A stretch of 64,000 nt of DNA from Streptomyces sp. NRRL B-24484 (GCF_000717715.1 NZ_JOAI01000024.1:1-64000), one strand, 5' to 3'. Positions 31,853 through 41,589 are shown, counted from the first letter of the stretch. Notes: generated by a model not told the origin, from the letters alone. Numbers and translations are program-made.

Positions 31853-33583
31853 TCAGGAGACGTTGAGGGTGATGTCGTCGAGGACGAAGGAGGTCTGCTT
31901 GGTGTAGTCCTCGGCGCCGGTGAATGTGAGGGTGACGGTCTGTCCGGCGTAGGCGGCGAGGTTGAAGGTCCGCTGCTGGTAGCCGGAGGCCGCGTTGAGG
32001 TTGGAGTAGGTCGCCAGGGTGGTGCCGTTGGCGGTGACCGTCAGCTTGTCGTAGGCGGTGGTCGTCGAGGACGCGCTGTCGATGTGCAGCCAGAAGCCGA
32101 GGGTGTAGCTGGTGCAGCCGGTCGGCAGGGTCACCGTCTGGGCGAGGGTGTCGGTGTTGGTGGTGCCGTAGCCGTCCAGCCAGGCGTCGTAGCCGCCGGA
32201 GTGCGGCGGCTCGCCGGAGCTGTTGTTGACGGTGGAGGCGCCGCCGCTGTTGGTCTCCGTCCAGGACGAGGTGGAGCCGGTCTCGAAGCCCGGGTTGGCG
32301 ATCAGCTGGGCGGCCGTGCAGCCGGAGCCGCCCCCGGGGTTGACCGTCCAGGTGAAGGTGACCGAGGAGGACGGGCCGGTGGAGTCGGTCGCGGTGGCGG
32401 TCACGGTGGAGGTGCCGGTGCCGGTCGGCGTGCCGCTGATCAGGCCGGTGGCGGCGTTGAGGCTCAGGCCGGCGGGCAGGCCGGTGGCGGTGTAGGTCAG
32501 CGTGCCGCCGGCGGTGTCGGTGGCGGCGAGCTGGAGGCCGGTCGCGGTGCCCACGGTGGCGGTGCGGGCGCCCGGGTCGGTGAGGGCGACAGTGCCGGTG
32601 CTGCTGCCGCCGCCCCGGGCGAGCCAGGCGGTGGCGTTGAGGGCGAGCGCCGCGTCGGTGCCGGCGGGGTCGTTCCAGCCGTCGTACAGGGTGTTGCCGG
32701 ACTGGCCGGTGCCGTCGTCGATGGGCGAGCTGTCGCCCCAGATCGCGACCCGGCCGCTGCCGAAGGCGGAGGTCGCGAAGAAGGCGCCGGTGGTGCCGCT
32801 GTGGCCGCTGCGGTAGACCAGGCCCTTGACCGCCGGGTTGTCGGCGGGCTTGAGGGTGAAGGTGGTGCCGTTGCGGATGATGGAGCCGGTCACCGTGCCG
32901 AAGGCGCCGTTGAGCACCGGGTCGGTGGTGTCGGCGACGGCGCGCGGGTTCTCGTTGGCGATGTTCAGCAGGTCGACGGAGAACCCGAACGGGTCGGTGC
33001 CGTCGACGCTGTTGCCGGTCATCAGGTCGTTGATGACCGCCGGCGAGTCCCAGCCGTCGTTGTTGCGGTCGCTGACGGTGTGGTCGGAGACCAGGAAGAG
33101 CCCGCCGCCGTTTCGCACGAACGTCATCACGGCGGTCTTCTCGGCGTCGCCGAGCCGGACGTTGGGCTCGGGCAGCACGAACTCGTCGAAGTTGGCGAGG
33201 TCGAGCGCGCCGCCGGTGCCGTAGGTGATGGTGGACCCGGCGGGGAGCGTCTTCAGGCTGTACTGGCCGGTCCGCTGCAGGGCCACGCCCCAGGCGGAGA
33301 GGGCGCCGGTCCACGAGGTCTCGGTGGTGGGGTTGGCGTTCTGGCCCAGCGGGTCGGGCTGGCTGGTGGAGATGATCCAGTCGGCGTTGCCGGCGGTCTC
33401 GGCCTTGCTGTTGTCGAAGAGGATCCGCTTCGGGGTGCCCGCCGCGGTCGAGGTCACGGTCGAGTGCGCGGTCGCGGTCCCGGCCGCGGCGGCCCGCTGC
33501 GGCAGGGCGCTCGCACCGGCGAGGACGACGAGCGCGGCGGCGGCGAGGGCCACCGGGCGGGCGGTGTGGAAGGCTCTGATCAC
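31853..33583 (-). CDS. Secreted multidomain protein: GATase-like domain, Ig domain, C-terminal carbohydrate-binding-like domain
   Basis: 576 residues from a GTG with a GAGGAG site. Residues 1-35 are a signal peptide. Residues 50-335 look like a class-I glutamine-amidotransferase-like fold of the DUF4350/GldG kind ([48 protein letters not shown]). Residues 345-425 form a putative Ig (He_PIG) domain ([26 protein letters not shown]). The last 150 residues resemble a carbohydrate-binding jelly roll ([14 protein letters not shown] ... [11 protein letters not shown]). Extracellular; likely binds a polysaccharide. Enzymatic activity is not evident. Confidence 0.75.
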   Translation of the reverse strand: MIRAFHTARPVALAAAALVVLAGASALPQRAAAAGTATAHSTVTSTAAGTPKRILFDNSKAETAGNADWIISTSQPDPLGQNANPTTETSWTGALSAWGVALQRTGQYSLKTLPAGSTITYGTGGALDLANFDEFVLPEPNVRLGDAEKTAVMTFVRNGGGLFLVSDHTVSDRNNDGWDSPAVINDLMTGNSVDGTDPFGFSVDLLNIANENPRAVADTTDPVLNGAFGTVTGSIIRNGTTFTLKPADNPAVKGLVYRSGHSGTTGAFFATSAFGSGRVAIWGDSSPIDDGTGQSGNTLYDGWNDPAGTDAALALNATAWLARGGGSSTGTVALTDPGARTATVGTATGLQLAATDTAGGTLTYTATGLPAGLSLNAATGLISGTPTGTGTSTVTATATDSTGPSSSVTFTWTVNPGGGSGCTAAQLIANPGFETGSTSSWTETNSGGASTVNNSSGEPPHSGGYDAWLDGYGTTNTDTLAQTVTLPTGCTSYTLGFWLHIDSASSTTTAYDKLTVTANGTTLATYSNLNAASGYQQRTFNLAAYAGQTVTLTFTGAEDYTKQTSFVLDDITLNVS

Positions 33584-33963
33584 GTGTCAGCACTCCTCGT
33601 GCCAGCGGGGAACGGCGGATGCGCACTACGCGCGTAGGCGCGGCCATACGGTGCCACGGCCGGGTGATCGGGGCTTGAACGGAACACGTCGCCCCGACCC
33701 CCTCCGGTCATCCCCCGGACGTCGGCCGTGACGCGCCGTCGGGACGGGCGGCGCACGCACGCCGCGACACGCGGGCCGGGACGACATCGGTCCCGCGATC
33801 ATGCCGCGCCCGTACGCTCCGCACTGGATTCGCATCAAGTGCACTGGTGAATGCGAACACGCACGGGAATTCCTCCGGGAAATCCTTCGGAGCGCATCTC
33901 ACGCGACTCCCTTCTCGCCGATCCCGGCCTCCCGTGACTGCCGGAGCCGTCTTCCCGCCGGAG
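33584..33963. other. Intergenic region, nothing recognised
   Basis: 380 bases upstream of the secreted-protein gene at 33583. No RNA gene or convincing ORF was seen; it should contain that gene's promoter. A/T content rises near 33830-33900. Confidence 0.4.
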
Positions 33964-34182
33964 ATGTTCAGGCCCGTGGTCACCACGTACGTGCCGGGAT
34001 CGGGGGTGGGCGTGCCGGCCTACCGGCTCCACCGGGACGGCGAGCAGTCCGCGGACCGGCTGGTGGTCGCCGACGACCACCGCAGCATCGTCGGGCGCCG
34101 CAAGAGCTGTGAGCCCGCGGTGCCGCGGCGGCATCGGGCTCAGGGCGTGCCGTTCAGGGTGGCGCTCGGCGAGGTCCGGTAG
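33964..34182 (+). CDS. Possible small hypothetical protein
   Basis: 72 codons from an ATG (MFRPVVTTYVPGSGVGVPAY); the frame is open from 33847. Nearly every third position is G or C between 33964 and 34130, as in real genes of this genome, and the opposite strand has no better candidate there. The last 43 bases overlap the end of the convergent AraC gene. No ribosome site and no known family. It could be a small gene or the remnant of a longer one. Confidence 0.3.
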   Translation: MFRPVVTTYVPGSGVGVPAYRLHRDGEQSADRLVVADDHRSIVGRRKSCEPAVPRRHRAQGVPFRVALGEVR

Positions 34183-35117
34183 GCCTCGCGGTAGTGCGCG
34201 GCGAAGTGTCCGGGGTGGGCGAAGCCCCAGCGCATCGCGACCTGGGTGACGGTCGTGGTGGCCGGGTCGGCGGCCTGCAGTTCCCGGTGCGCGGCGTCCA
34301 GGCGCACGGTCCGCAGATGGGCGAGCGGGGTGGTCCCCAGGTGGCGGCGGAACGCGTACTGCAGCGCCCTGGGGGTGACGTAGGCGGCGTCGGCGATCTC
34401 GGCGAGGGTGACGTCCCGGCCGGCGTGGGACTCGATGAACGCGGTGGCCCGCCGGACGGTCGTGGGGGTGGCGTCCGTCTCGTCGGCCGGCGCGGGATCG
34501 TGCGCCGCCCGGGCGGGGAAGACGGTGAGCGCCGAGGCGGCGAGCAGCCGGGCGGTGCTGGAGACCAGGAGGGCCGGCAGCTCCTCGTCGTGGCCGAGCT
34601 GGTCGGCGACCAGGTCGATGGTGGCGCGCCAGAGCCGGGCCGCGGCGGGCGTGACGGGGGCGGCGGAGTGGTTCAGCCGCGCGTCCGGCTCGTCGAGCGG
34701 GACACCGGCGGTGCTGCGGACGACCTCGGCGGACAGGGTCGTGCTGTTGATCGTGCAGCCGGTGCTCTGCGCGGTGTACGGCACGCCCGCCGGGTTGAGG
34801 ACCAGGCTGCCCGCCCCGGCGCGCTGCTCGCCGCCGGCGGAGTCGACCTCCAGGTGCCCGGCGCGGACGTCGTTGACGATGAGGCCGTCCAGCGGCTCGC
34901 AGGCGAAGGAGAGCGTGCCCGGCAGGGTGATCCGGTCCAGGGTGAACAGGCCGGCGTCGATCCGCTCGTACCGCAGGCTGGCACCTCCGGTCAGACCGGA
35001 CAGGCGCAGGCTGGAGCCGTAGGCCGTGTCCAGGAAGTGCCTGGCCGTGTCGGCATCCCGGGTCGCGAAGGAGGTGCGGACGACGGACACCGTCGCCGTC
35101 CGTGCATCGGAGGTCAC
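34140..35117 (-). CDS. AraC-family transcriptional regulator
   Basis: 325 residues from the GTG at 35117 (GGAG site five bases before); an upstream GTG at 35141 is possible. The N-terminal 190 residues are an AraC-binding-like cupin domain (TSFATRDADTARHFLDTAYG). The C-terminal part has two helix-turn-helix motifs: DVTLAEIADAAYVTPRALQY-AFRRHLGTTP and TTVTQVAMRWGFAHPGHFAA-HYREAYRTSPS. Target and ligand are unknown; neighbours on this strand do not form an obvious operon. Confidence 0.92.
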   Translation of the reverse strand: MTSDARTATVSVVRTSFATRDADTARHFLDTAYGSSLRLSGLTGGASLRYERIDAGLFTLDRITLPGTLSFACEPLDGLIVNDVRAGHLEVDSAGGEQRAGAGSLVLNPAGVPYTAQSTGCTINSTTLSAEVVRSTAGVPLDEPDARLNHSAAPVTPAAARLWRATIDLVADQLGHDEELPALLVSSTARLLAASALTVFPARAAHDPAPADETDATPTTVRRATAFIESHAGRDVTLAEIADAAYVTPRALQYAFRRHLGTTPLAHLRTVRLDAAHRELQAADPATTTVTQVAMRWGFAHPGHFAAHYREAYRTSPSATLNGTP

Positions 35118-35234
35118 CCGTCTCCACCACCCTTCGTCCACGCAGGCCCGTCCGTCCGGGTCGACCCTACGCGTCTACCCGCGTATCCCGGACCTGCACG
35201 GCCCTGCGGGTGCGGATGCGGGGGCGTGCGGCAG

Positions 35235-35834
35235 TCAGGCCCGGTGCGGCGTCGGCGACCACTCGCCCAGCCACTGCTCGGCACCGTAGGCCTCGAACCG
35301 CTCCGCCTCGACGAACCCCAGCTTCGCCGCGAGGCGCATCGAGCGGGCGTTGGCGGTCTGGGTGGCGAGTACGACGGGTTCGCCGGGGAGCACGGACGCG
35401 AACCAGTCGAGTGCCGCCGCGCACGCCTCGGCGGCGTAGCCCGAGCCCCAGGCCTGTGGCAGGAAGAGGTAGCCGAGCTCGGCCCTCCCGGCGGCCTGCG
35501 GGAAGTGCCCCGTCGCCTTCTCCAGCGTGACGGTGCCGATCATCGCCCCGTCGAGGTCGACGGTGAAGAGCCCGGGACGGCGGCCGGGCACCGCGGGCAG
35601 TGCGCGCTCGAGTTCGTCGCGCGTCCGGTGGCCCCCGACGTAGGTGCCCACCTCGGGCGAGGCCAGCATCTCGATGAACGCCGCACGGTCCCGGGCCTCG
35701 GACTCACGGAGCACGAGTCGCTCGGTCCTGATCGGGGCGGGCGGCCAGGGGAGGGCGGGCGCTGCCACCTCGACGGACACTGCCGTCTCGTCGCGCACTG
35801 CCGTCTCGTCGGGCACTGCCGTCTCGTCGCGCAC
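35235..35834 (-). CDS. GNAT N-acetyltransferase (RimJ/RimL-like)
   Basis: 199 residues from a GTG at 35834, though a GTG at the end of the N-terminal repeats is equally possible. The RimJ/RimL pattern is clear: IRTERLVLRESEARDRAAFI, MIGTVTLEKATG, RAELGYLFLPQAWGSGYAAE (acetyl-CoA-binding Q/R-x-x-G-x-G/A region reading Q-A-W-G-S-G-Y-A) and TANARSMRLAAKLGFVEAER. It probably acetylates an amino group on a protein or small molecule. The first 20 residues are three hexapeptide repeats (RDETAV/PDETAV) encoded by 18-bp tandem repeats. Confidence 0.88.
   Translation of the reverse strand: MRDETAVPDETAVRDETAVSVEVAAPALPWPPAPIRTERLVLRESEARDRAAFIEMLASPEVGTYVGGHRTRDELERALPAVPGRRPGLFTVDLDGAMIGTVTLEKATGHFPQAAGRAELGYLFLPQAWGSGYAAEACAAALDWFASVLPGEPVVLATQTANARSMRLAAKLGFVEAERFEAYGAEQWLGEWSPTPHRA
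35778..35831. repeat. 18-bp tandem repeat, three copies, in the GNAT 5' end
   Basis: CACTGCCGTCTCGTCGCG repeated at 35778, 35796 and 35814 with one mismatch in the middle copy. It keeps the reading frame and encodes R/P-D-E-T-A-V. Confidence 0.85.
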
Positions 35835-35973
35835 GGATCGGGCTCCTGGTCCTCGTGGCCGTGCGGGTCGACCCGTACGGCGCTCGGAGGCGACGCCTGC
35901 CGATGTCGCCACCGGTCGAGACGCACGCGAACGGATGCCGGTTGCGCCGGGCCCCGGAGCAGCCTGCCGGGGC

Positions 35974-36321
35974 CTACCGGATCGCCCCGGCGTGCGGGCG
36001 CCCTGCGGCGGCCGGTCCGGCCGCCGTTCCCAGGCCTGCCCGGGCGCGCACCAACAGGGCGACGGCGCAGCGCAGGTGGCGGTTGACGACGGGAAGGAGG
36101 GTGCCGCGGAAGCGGTCGGCGGCGTGCAGTTCGGCGGCGGCCTCCTTGAGGAGGACGGCCGCGCGGCGGACCTCCTCACCCCGGTCGCTGACCAGGTACT
36201 CCCCCGCCAGGACGGCCGCGGTGCGGGCGAGTTCGCCGGTACCCGGGTCCTCCAGCAGGTCCGCGCCGAAGTACACCAGCAGGGCTGCCAGTTGGGCCAG
36301 CAGATCGTCCCTGCGTCTCAT
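35974..36321 (-). CDS. Helical hypothetical protein
   Basis: 115 residues from the ATG at 36321 (MRRRDDLLAQLAALLVYFGA); an upstream GTG/ATG near 36354 would add about ten residues. The sequence is almost entirely helical, with regular Leu/Ala spacing (ELARTAAVLAGEYLVSDRGE, LLKEAAAELHAADRFRGTLL). No known domain. Codon bias is typical of the genome. Single gene. Confidence 0.55.
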   Translation of the reverse strand: MRRRDDLLAQLAALLVYFGADLLEDPGTGELARTAAVLAGEYLVSDRGEEVRRAAVLLKEAAAELHAADRFRGTLLPVVNRHLRCAVALLVRARAGLGTAAGPAAAGRPHAGAIR

Positions 36322-36459
36322 CCACCACACGCTCACGCTGTGATCATTCACCATCACACGGAGTGGTGGGTCGAGATCCGGCCAACTCCGGACTCCTTGC
36401 CGGGTGTTCCGGCGCGGGCCGCTGCCGGGGCCGCACCGCCGGCCGGATACCGTGGTGCG

Positions 36460-36864
36460 ATGGACGAACCGATGGTCCCGGCCGCGGGCATGGTGGTCAG
36501 CGTGCGGACGCGCCAGGACGTGGTGATCGCCGATCCGGAGCGGTTCCTGGCCGCGGCCCGGGCGGCCTACCGCGAGCTCACCCCCGGCGCCACCGAGGAG
36601 ACGGCGGCCGAGCAGGTCCGGGACGTCCGTGACGCCGTGTTCGCGCTGCTGGAGCGGTTCGGGCGGCTCGCGGCCGGGCCGCCCGGGCACACCGGTCCGC
36701 CCGGCCCGGAGCTCCTGCACGACCTGGACCGCCCGAACGGGCTCTCCCCCGCGGGCGAGATCACCCAGCTCGTCTTCGACGACCCCCAGGTGCTGCAGGG
36801 TTACGGCTGCTTCCTGCCCGAGGACCCGTTCGCCCTCCCCCCGGGGACGGGAATCGGCGGGTAG
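36460..36864 (+). CDS. Hypothetical protein
   Basis: 134 residues from the ATG at 36460. There is no ribosome site, but TACCGT at 36448-36453 is a -10 box six bases before the ATG, so the mRNA is probably leaderless. The N-terminal half is an acidic helical domain (VVIADPERFLAAARAAYREL, then EETAAEQVRDVRDAVFALLE). A Gly/Pro linker and a conserved-looking C-terminus follow (GEITQLVFDDPQVLQGYGCF). No family recognised. Confidence 0.6.
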   Translation: MDEPMVPAAGMVVSVRTRQDVVIADPERFLAAARAAYRELTPGATEETAAEQVRDVRDAVFALLERFGRLAAGPPGHTGPPGPELLHDLDRPNGLSPAGEITQLVFDDPQVLQGYGCFLPEDPFALPPGTGIGG

Positions 36865-37023
36865 GCCCGGCCGCCGACCGCGGGGCGGGAAGGGGCCGAA
36901 ACACGCGCATGCGGACACCGACCGCCCGGCCCCGCGGTCGATCGGTCGCGGGCCGGTCGGCCGGTTGTCGGTGCGGACCCGCATCCTGGACCCGTCCGCA
37001 CACCCGTGGAACCGGAGCCCCGA

Positions 37024-37485
37024 GTGCTGCCTGCTGTCACCGGCCGTCCCGACTTCGCCGCACTGGTCGTCCGGACCGACTTCGGCGACGAGCCGGCCTG
37101 GCGGTCCCTGCTCGCCGCGTTGTCGGGGCCGTGCGGCGACGGGGCCGTCGAGGCCGACGTCCACGTCGTCGACGACCCGGCGTGGTCCGGCGCCGCGGTC
37201 GGCGACGTGATCGCCGCCGTGTCCGCGGACGAGGACCTGAGCGTCGTCTTCCTCGCCGACGACACCACGATGCGGGACCCCGAGCACGCGCTGCTGGCGG
37301 TGGCCGTCGTGACCCGGGACGAGTGCGAGAACGACGAGGAGTTCGCGACCCACAGCGGATCGGTCAGGGCCGTCCCCGCCGGCATCCACGAGATCCACGC
37401 GAACCTGTCGATCGCGAACCTGGACTTCGTGGACGTCGTCGAGACCGCGCGGCTCGACCCGGCAGGGGTCTTCCGCGGCTTCTGA
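37024..37485 (+). CDS. DUF6924-like protein
   Basis: 153 residues from the GTG at 37024 (GGAG site six bases upstream); a GTG at 37006 is possible. The pattern ALVVRTDFGDEPAWRSLLAA ... ADVHVVDDPAWSG ... LSVVFLADDTTMRDPEHALL ... SIANLDFVDVVETARLDPAG is that of small acidic actinobacterial DUF6924 proteins. Cytoplasmic; function unknown. A terminator separates it from the convergent lectin gene. Confidence 0.75.
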   Translation: MLPAVTGRPDFAALVVRTDFGDEPAWRSLLAALSGPCGDGAVEADVHVVDDPAWSGAAVGDVIAAVSADEDLSVVFLADDTTMRDPEHALLAVAVVTRDECENDEEFATHSGSVRAVPAGIHEIHANLSIANLDFVDVVETARLDPAGVFRGF

Positions 37486-37515
37486 CGCGCAGGGGGCGCG
37501 CTCTCGCCGAGGCCG

Positions 37516-37539
37516 GTCCCGTCCGTCCGTCGACGGGAC
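37516..37539. terminator. Probable bidirectional terminator
   Basis: Perfect 8-bp stem GTCCCGTC / GACGGGAC with an 8-base loop between convergent genes ending at 37485 and 37560. Confidence 0.6.
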
Positions 37540-37559
37540 ACGACGGACACCCGGGCGGC

Positions 37560-38069
37560 TCAGGTGTAGCAGTAGTTCAGGTTGCCGCGCGCCGCACCCG
37601 AGGTGCCGGTGGACCAGGTGGCCTTGCCGGCGGTGTTGTAGAAGACCAGGTTGCCGTCGTCCTTGAGCTTGGCGTGCCCGCCGGGCGCCGGGTTGAGGGC
37701 GCCCAGGGTGCAGACGATGCCGCCGGAGGCGTTGAGCAGCTTCACGTATCCGGACTTGGACCAGTCCACCCGGACCACGCCCTTGCCCTTGGTCCCGGAG
37801 GCCCAGACCGGGTAGACGTCGGCCCCGGTGAACTTGTAGAGCACCAGGTTGCCGTCGGCCTGGAAGTCCAGCTCCGCCATGCCGTTGTCCGCCGCCGTGT
37901 GGGCGCCGGCGGTCCAGTCGTGCTGGGCGAGGGTGAAGTTCGCGACCGAGGCGTCGGCCGACGCGGTCGTGGCGGTCATGCCGATCGCACCGGCCATGGC
38001 CGTGCCGACCAGGGCGGCCCGCAGGAGACGCCTGCGGGTCGCGGAACCGACGGTGTTGCTGGGTGTCAC
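37560..38069 (-). CDS. Secreted bulb-type (B-) lectin-like protein
   Basis: 169 residues from the GTG at 38069 (AAGGA site). Residues 1-39 form a signal peptide (TRRRLLRAALVGTAMAGAIG ... ASA). The mature protein carries repeats ELDFQADGNLVLYK and AKLKDDGNLVFYN, that is Q/K-x-D-x-N-L-V-x-Y, the mannose-binding motif of B-lectins. The first repeat keeps Gln, Asp, Asn and Tyr; the second has Lys in place of Gln. Two Cys residues may form a disulfide. Probably an extracellular mannose-specific lectin or bacteriocin-like protein (LlpA type). Confidence 0.82.
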   Translation of the reverse strand: MTPSNTVGSATRRRLLRAALVGTAMAGAIGMTATTASADASVANFTLAQHDWTAGAHTAADNGMAELDFQADGNLVLYKFTGADVYPVWASGTKGKGVVRVDWSKSGYVKLLNASGGIVCTLGALNPAPGGHAKLKDDGNLVFYNTAGKATWSTGTSGAARGNLNYCYT

Positions 38070-38568
38070 GAGGATCCTTCCGGGAGGCCGCCGTGCCTCG
38101 GAGCGGCACGGCGGCGGGTGGCTGCGCCCCGGCGTCGACGGCCGCCGCGGCTGCGGTGCGGCTCGCGGAACCGCCCGACGCGCACGGTGTGTCCGTCGTT
38201 CGAGCGCAGGAGGCGCGGGTCCGGCGCGGGCCGACCGGCCGGCACCGGCCGGCCGGAGGCCGGCGGAACCGCGCCTCACCCGACCACCGTAGGAACGGCG
38301 GGTATCACCCGCGTAGCGTCGAGGGGACGGCAGCGACGCGGAGAGTCCGAACCGTGCATCGTATGCAGCCTCGACGATCACAAACATGCCGCCGGAAAAG
38401 ATCACCACATCGAGGCAATGCGAGGGGTGTACAGCGCCAACTGGCCGCGCCGGCGGCTAGTTTCCTCCTTGAGGCCAGCGGCCTGCGTGGACGTTCGCTC
38501 CGTTCGCCCCGGTCACGTACGACATGGACTGTGCCGGTCACCGCTGTAACTGAAGGAGAGCCTGCTCG
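38070..38568. promoter_or_regulatory. Upstream region of the 2-MIB cluster
   Basis: About 500 bases without a gene. Two perfect short palindromes stand out: GCGGGT-ATC-ACCCGC (38298-38312) and TGCAT-CGT-ATGCA (38355-38367), 42 bases apart. The segment 38340-38470 is A/T-richer than average. These are candidate regulator sites for the downstream cluster or the divergent lectin gene; no regulator can be named. Confidence 0.4.
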
Positions 38569-39981
38569 ATGACGGTGGACACCAGCCAGTCGACGCATTC
38601 CGAGCCGACCGGGCCGAGCAGCCTGGGCACGGCCGCTGCCCGGAACCTCGCCACCACGACCAAGTCCGCGCCGCAGATGCAGGAGATCACCTCCCGCTGG
38701 CTGCTGCGGATGCTCCCCTGGGTGGAGGCCGAGGGCGGGACGTACCGGGTGAACCGGCGGCTGACCTACACCGTCGGGGACGGTCGGATCGAGTTCGTCC
38801 AGAACGGCGCCCGCGTGCAGGTGATCCCCCGTGAGCTCGGTGAACTCGCCGTGCTCCGCGGCTTCGACGACCTGGCCGTGCTGACCGCGCTGGCCGGCCG
38901 CTGCGTCCAGCGCGACTTCCGCGCGGGTGAGGTGCTGGTGGAGCGCGGCACCCCGGCCGAGCGGATCCACCTGATCGCCCACGGCCGGGTGGCCCAGGCC
39001 TCCGAGGGCCGGTACGGCGAGACGGTGTCCGTCGCGGTGCTGGCCGACGGCGACCACTTCGGCGGGCACGCCCTGCTGGACGGCGAGGCGGTGTGGGACG
39101 TCACCGCCACGGCCGAGACCTCCGGCACCCTGCTGACGCTCGCACGGGCGGACTTCCGGGCGGTGCTGGACTCGGCACCGGAGCTGCGGGCGCACGTCGA
39201 GCGGTTCTCGGCGATCCCGCTCCAGCGTCAGAACAAGCACGGCGAGGCCGAGATCGCCATGTCGGCCGGCCACACCGGCGAGGTCGAGCTGCCCGGCTCC
39301 TTCGTCGACTACGAACTCAAGCCGCGCGAGTACGAGCTGTCCCTCGCCCAGACCGTCCTGCGGGTCCACACCAGGGTCGCCGACCTCTACAACGAGCCGA
39401 TGAACCAGACGGAGGAGCAGCTCAGGCTCACCGTCGAGGCGCTGCGCGAGCGCCAGGAGCACGAGCTGGTCAACAACCGCGAGTTCGGCCTGCTCCACAA
39501 CGCCGCGTTCAAGCAGCGGATCCAGACCCACTCCGGTGCGCCGACCCCCGACGACCTCGACGACCTGCTCTGTCGCCGACGGGGTTCCCGGTTCTTCCTC
39601 GCCCACCCCAGGGCGATCGCGGCGATCGGCCGCGAGTTCAACGCCCGCGGGCTGTACCCGGACCACGTCGACCTCGGCGGACAGCAGGTCCCCGCCTGGC
39701 GCGGCGTTCCGATCCTGCCCTGCAGCAAGATCCCGATCAGTGCGGAGAACACCACCTCGATCCTCGTGATGCGGACCGGGGAGGACAAGCAGGGCGTCAT
39801 CGGCCTGCACCGGACGGGGCTCGCGGACGAGTACGAGCCGGGCCTGTCGGTGCGGTTCATGGGCATCGACGAGCGGGCGGTCATCTCCTACCTCGTCAGC
39901 ACGTACTACTCCGCCGCGATCCTGGTGCCCGACGCGCTCGGTGTCCTGGAGAACGTGCAGATCGGCCGCAGGCAGGGCTAG
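38569..39981 (+). CDS. cnb: Cyclic-nucleotide-binding Family 2B encapsulin shell protein of the 2-MIB cluster
   Basis: 470 residues. The order is N-arm ([20 protein letters not shown]), a cNMP-binding-type beta-barrel insertion at about residues 95-215 ([39 protein letters not shown]), and a C-terminal region with the HK97-like shell fold ([38 protein letters not shown]). This matches EshA/Cnb proteins next to 2-MIB synthases, now classed as Family 2B encapsulins. In the phosphate-binding cassette, the usual F-G-E and R-x-A residues are replaced ([13 protein letters not shown]), so nucleotide binding may be lost. A GAAGGAG site precedes the ATG. The cargo is presumably the synthase encoded next. 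Confidence 0.88.
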   Translation: MTVDTSQSTHSEPTGPSSLGTAAARNLATTTKSAPQMQEITSRWLLRMLPWVEAEGGTYRVNRRLTYTVGDGRIEFVQNGARVQVIPRELGELAVLRGFDDLAVLTALAGRCVQRDFRAGEVLVERGTPAERIHLIAHGRVAQASEGRYGETVSVAVLADGDHFGGHALLDGEAVWDVTATAETSGTLLTLARADFRAVLDSAPELRAHVERFSAIPLQRQNKHGEAEIAMSAGHTGEVELPGSFVDYELKPREYELSLAQTVLRVHTRVADLYNEPMNQTEEQLRLTVEALRERQEHELVNNREFGLLHNAAFKQRIQTHSGAPTPDDLDDLLCRRRGSRFFLAHPRAIAAIGREFNARGLYPDHVDLGGQQVPAWRGVPILPCSKIPISAENTTSILVMRTGEDKQGVIGLHRTGLADEYEPGLSVRFMGIDERAVISYLVSTYYSAAILVPDALGVLENVQIGRRQG

Positions 39982-40284
39982 CACCGCCGACCCCGCCCTC
40001 TCCTCGCCGGTCCGATCCGATCCGGACCGCCCCGGCGAGTGGTGAGCTGCGCGCCGCCGTACCGGCGCACGCACCGCGGAAGCCGCCGGGCACCGGGCGC
40101 CGGACCTCGACACCCGGCGCCTTGCTCCGGCACGCCCCGGGACGGTCCGCCGCGACCGGCACGGGCCCACGTGCGCGGCACGCCCGGAGTGCCCGCCCAC
40201 AGACACCCTCCGGCGCCACCGTCGTCGGGCCCGCCCGACGTGCCCGGACCCGAGACGTTCCCACACCTGACCAAGGAGCTACGG
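39982..40284. other. Spacer between cnb and the synthase gene
   Basis: 303 bases, very G+C-rich, with no convincing gene. A second promoter for the synthase could lie here, but none was identified. Confidence 0.4.
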
Positions 40285-41589
40285 ATGCCCGTCCCTGCGC
40301 CTTTGCCCGGGCAGTCGAGCCTGCCCTCCACCGGGACCGGCCCCGGTCCCCTCGCCCACGGCCGCAGCGCCGGAGGACCGGGGGGCGTCCTGCCGGGCCC
40401 GCCCTCGGTCCTCCCGCCGGCCGCGGGGACGGCACCCGCCCCGGCCGACGCACCCGTGCCCGTGCCGCAGGCCGCCGCCGCACCCCGCACGCCGAGCCCG
40501 GCGCTGCAGCAGATCCTGCGCGGCCCCAGCGGCCTGGGCACGGCGGGGCTCTACCTGCCCCTCCAGAAAATGCCGTCCGCGGCGCCGGAGCGGGCCGCCG
40601 AGCCGGTGGCCGGCCGGCCCGTCCCGGGGCTCTACCACCACCCGATCGCGGAGCCCGACCCCCACCGGGTGGAGGAGGTCAGCCGGCGGATCAAGGCGTG
40701 GGCGGTGGACGAGGTGGAGCTCTTCCCGCCGGACTGGGAGGACCAGTTCGACGGGTTCTCGCTGGGCCGCTACATGGTCGCGTGCCACCCCGACGCGCCG
40801 TCGGTCGACCACCTGATGATCGCCACCCGGCTGATGGCGGCCGAGAACGCCCTCGACGACTGCTACTGCGAGGACCACGGCGGCTCCCCCGTCGGCCTCG
40901 GCGGCCGTCTGCTGCTGGCGCACACCGCGCTGGACCCGCTCCACACGACCACCGAGTACCAGCCGGACTGGGCGGAGTCGCTCCACGCGGACGCACCGCG
41001 CCGCGCCTACCGCTCGGCGATGCAGTACTTCGTCCAGCAGGCCGGCCACTCGCAGGCCGACCGGTACCGGCACGACATGGCCAGGCTGCACCTCGGGTAC
41101 CTCGCGGAGGCCGCCTGGGCCGAGACGGACCACGTGCCGGAGGTGTGGGAGTACCTGGCGATGCGCCAGTTCAACAACTTCCGCCCCTGCCCGACCATCA
41201 CCGACACGGTGGGCGGCTACGAGCTGCCGGCGGACCTGCACGCCCTGCCCGCCATGCAGCGGGTCATCGCGCTCGCGGGGAACGCGACCACCATCGTCAA
41301 CGACCTGTACTCGTACACCAAGGAGCTGGCCGGCCCCGGCCGGCACCTGAACCTCCCGGTGGTGATCGCGGAGCGCGAGGACTGCTCCGCCCGCGACGGC
41401 TACCTGAAGGCGGTCGAGGTCCACAACGACCTGATGCACGCCTTCGAGAGCGCGGCGGCCGACCTGGCCGCCGAGCTACCCGATCCGCGCGCGTTGCGCT
41501 TCCTGCGGGGCGTGGCCGCCTGGGTCGACGGCAACCACTACTGGCACCGAACCAACACCTACCGCTACAGCCTGCCCGATTTCTGGTAA
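40285..41589 (+). CDS. tpc: 2-Methylisoborneol synthase
   Basis: 434 residues, ATG with an AAGGAG site. It cyclises 2-methylgeranyl diphosphate to 2-methylisoborneol, the earthy odorant. The N-terminal 110-120 residues are disordered and Pro/Ala/Gly-rich, a hallmark of this family and the likely cargo-loading region for the encapsulin shell. The catalytic domain has the metal-binding DDCYCED (about 191-197, the 2-MIB variant of DDxxD) and NDLYSYTKE (about 339-347, the NSE motif). The C-terminal HYWHRTNTYRYSLPDFW is typical. It sits between the shell and methyltransferase genes. Also called mibS. Confidence 0.95.
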   Translation: MPVPAPLPGQSSLPSTGTGPGPLAHGRSAGGPGGVLPGPPSVLPPAAGTAPAPADAPVPVPQAAAAPRTPSPALQQILRGPSGLGTAGLYLPLQKMPSAAPERAAEPVAGRPVPGLYHHPIAEPDPHRVEEVSRRIKAWAVDEVELFPPDWEDQFDGFSLGRYMVACHPDAPSVDHLMIATRLMAAENALDDCYCEDHGGSPVGLGGRLLLAHTALDPLHTTTEYQPDWAESLHADAPRRAYRSAMQYFVQQAGHSQADRYRHDMARLHLGYLAEAAWAETDHVPEVWEYLAMRQFNNFRPCPTITDTVGGYELPADLHALPAMQRVIALAGNATTIVNDLYSYTKELAGPGRHLNLPVVIAEREDCSARDGYLKAVEVHNDLMHAFESAAADLAAELPDPRALRFLRGVAAWVDGNHYWHRTNTYRYSLPDFW

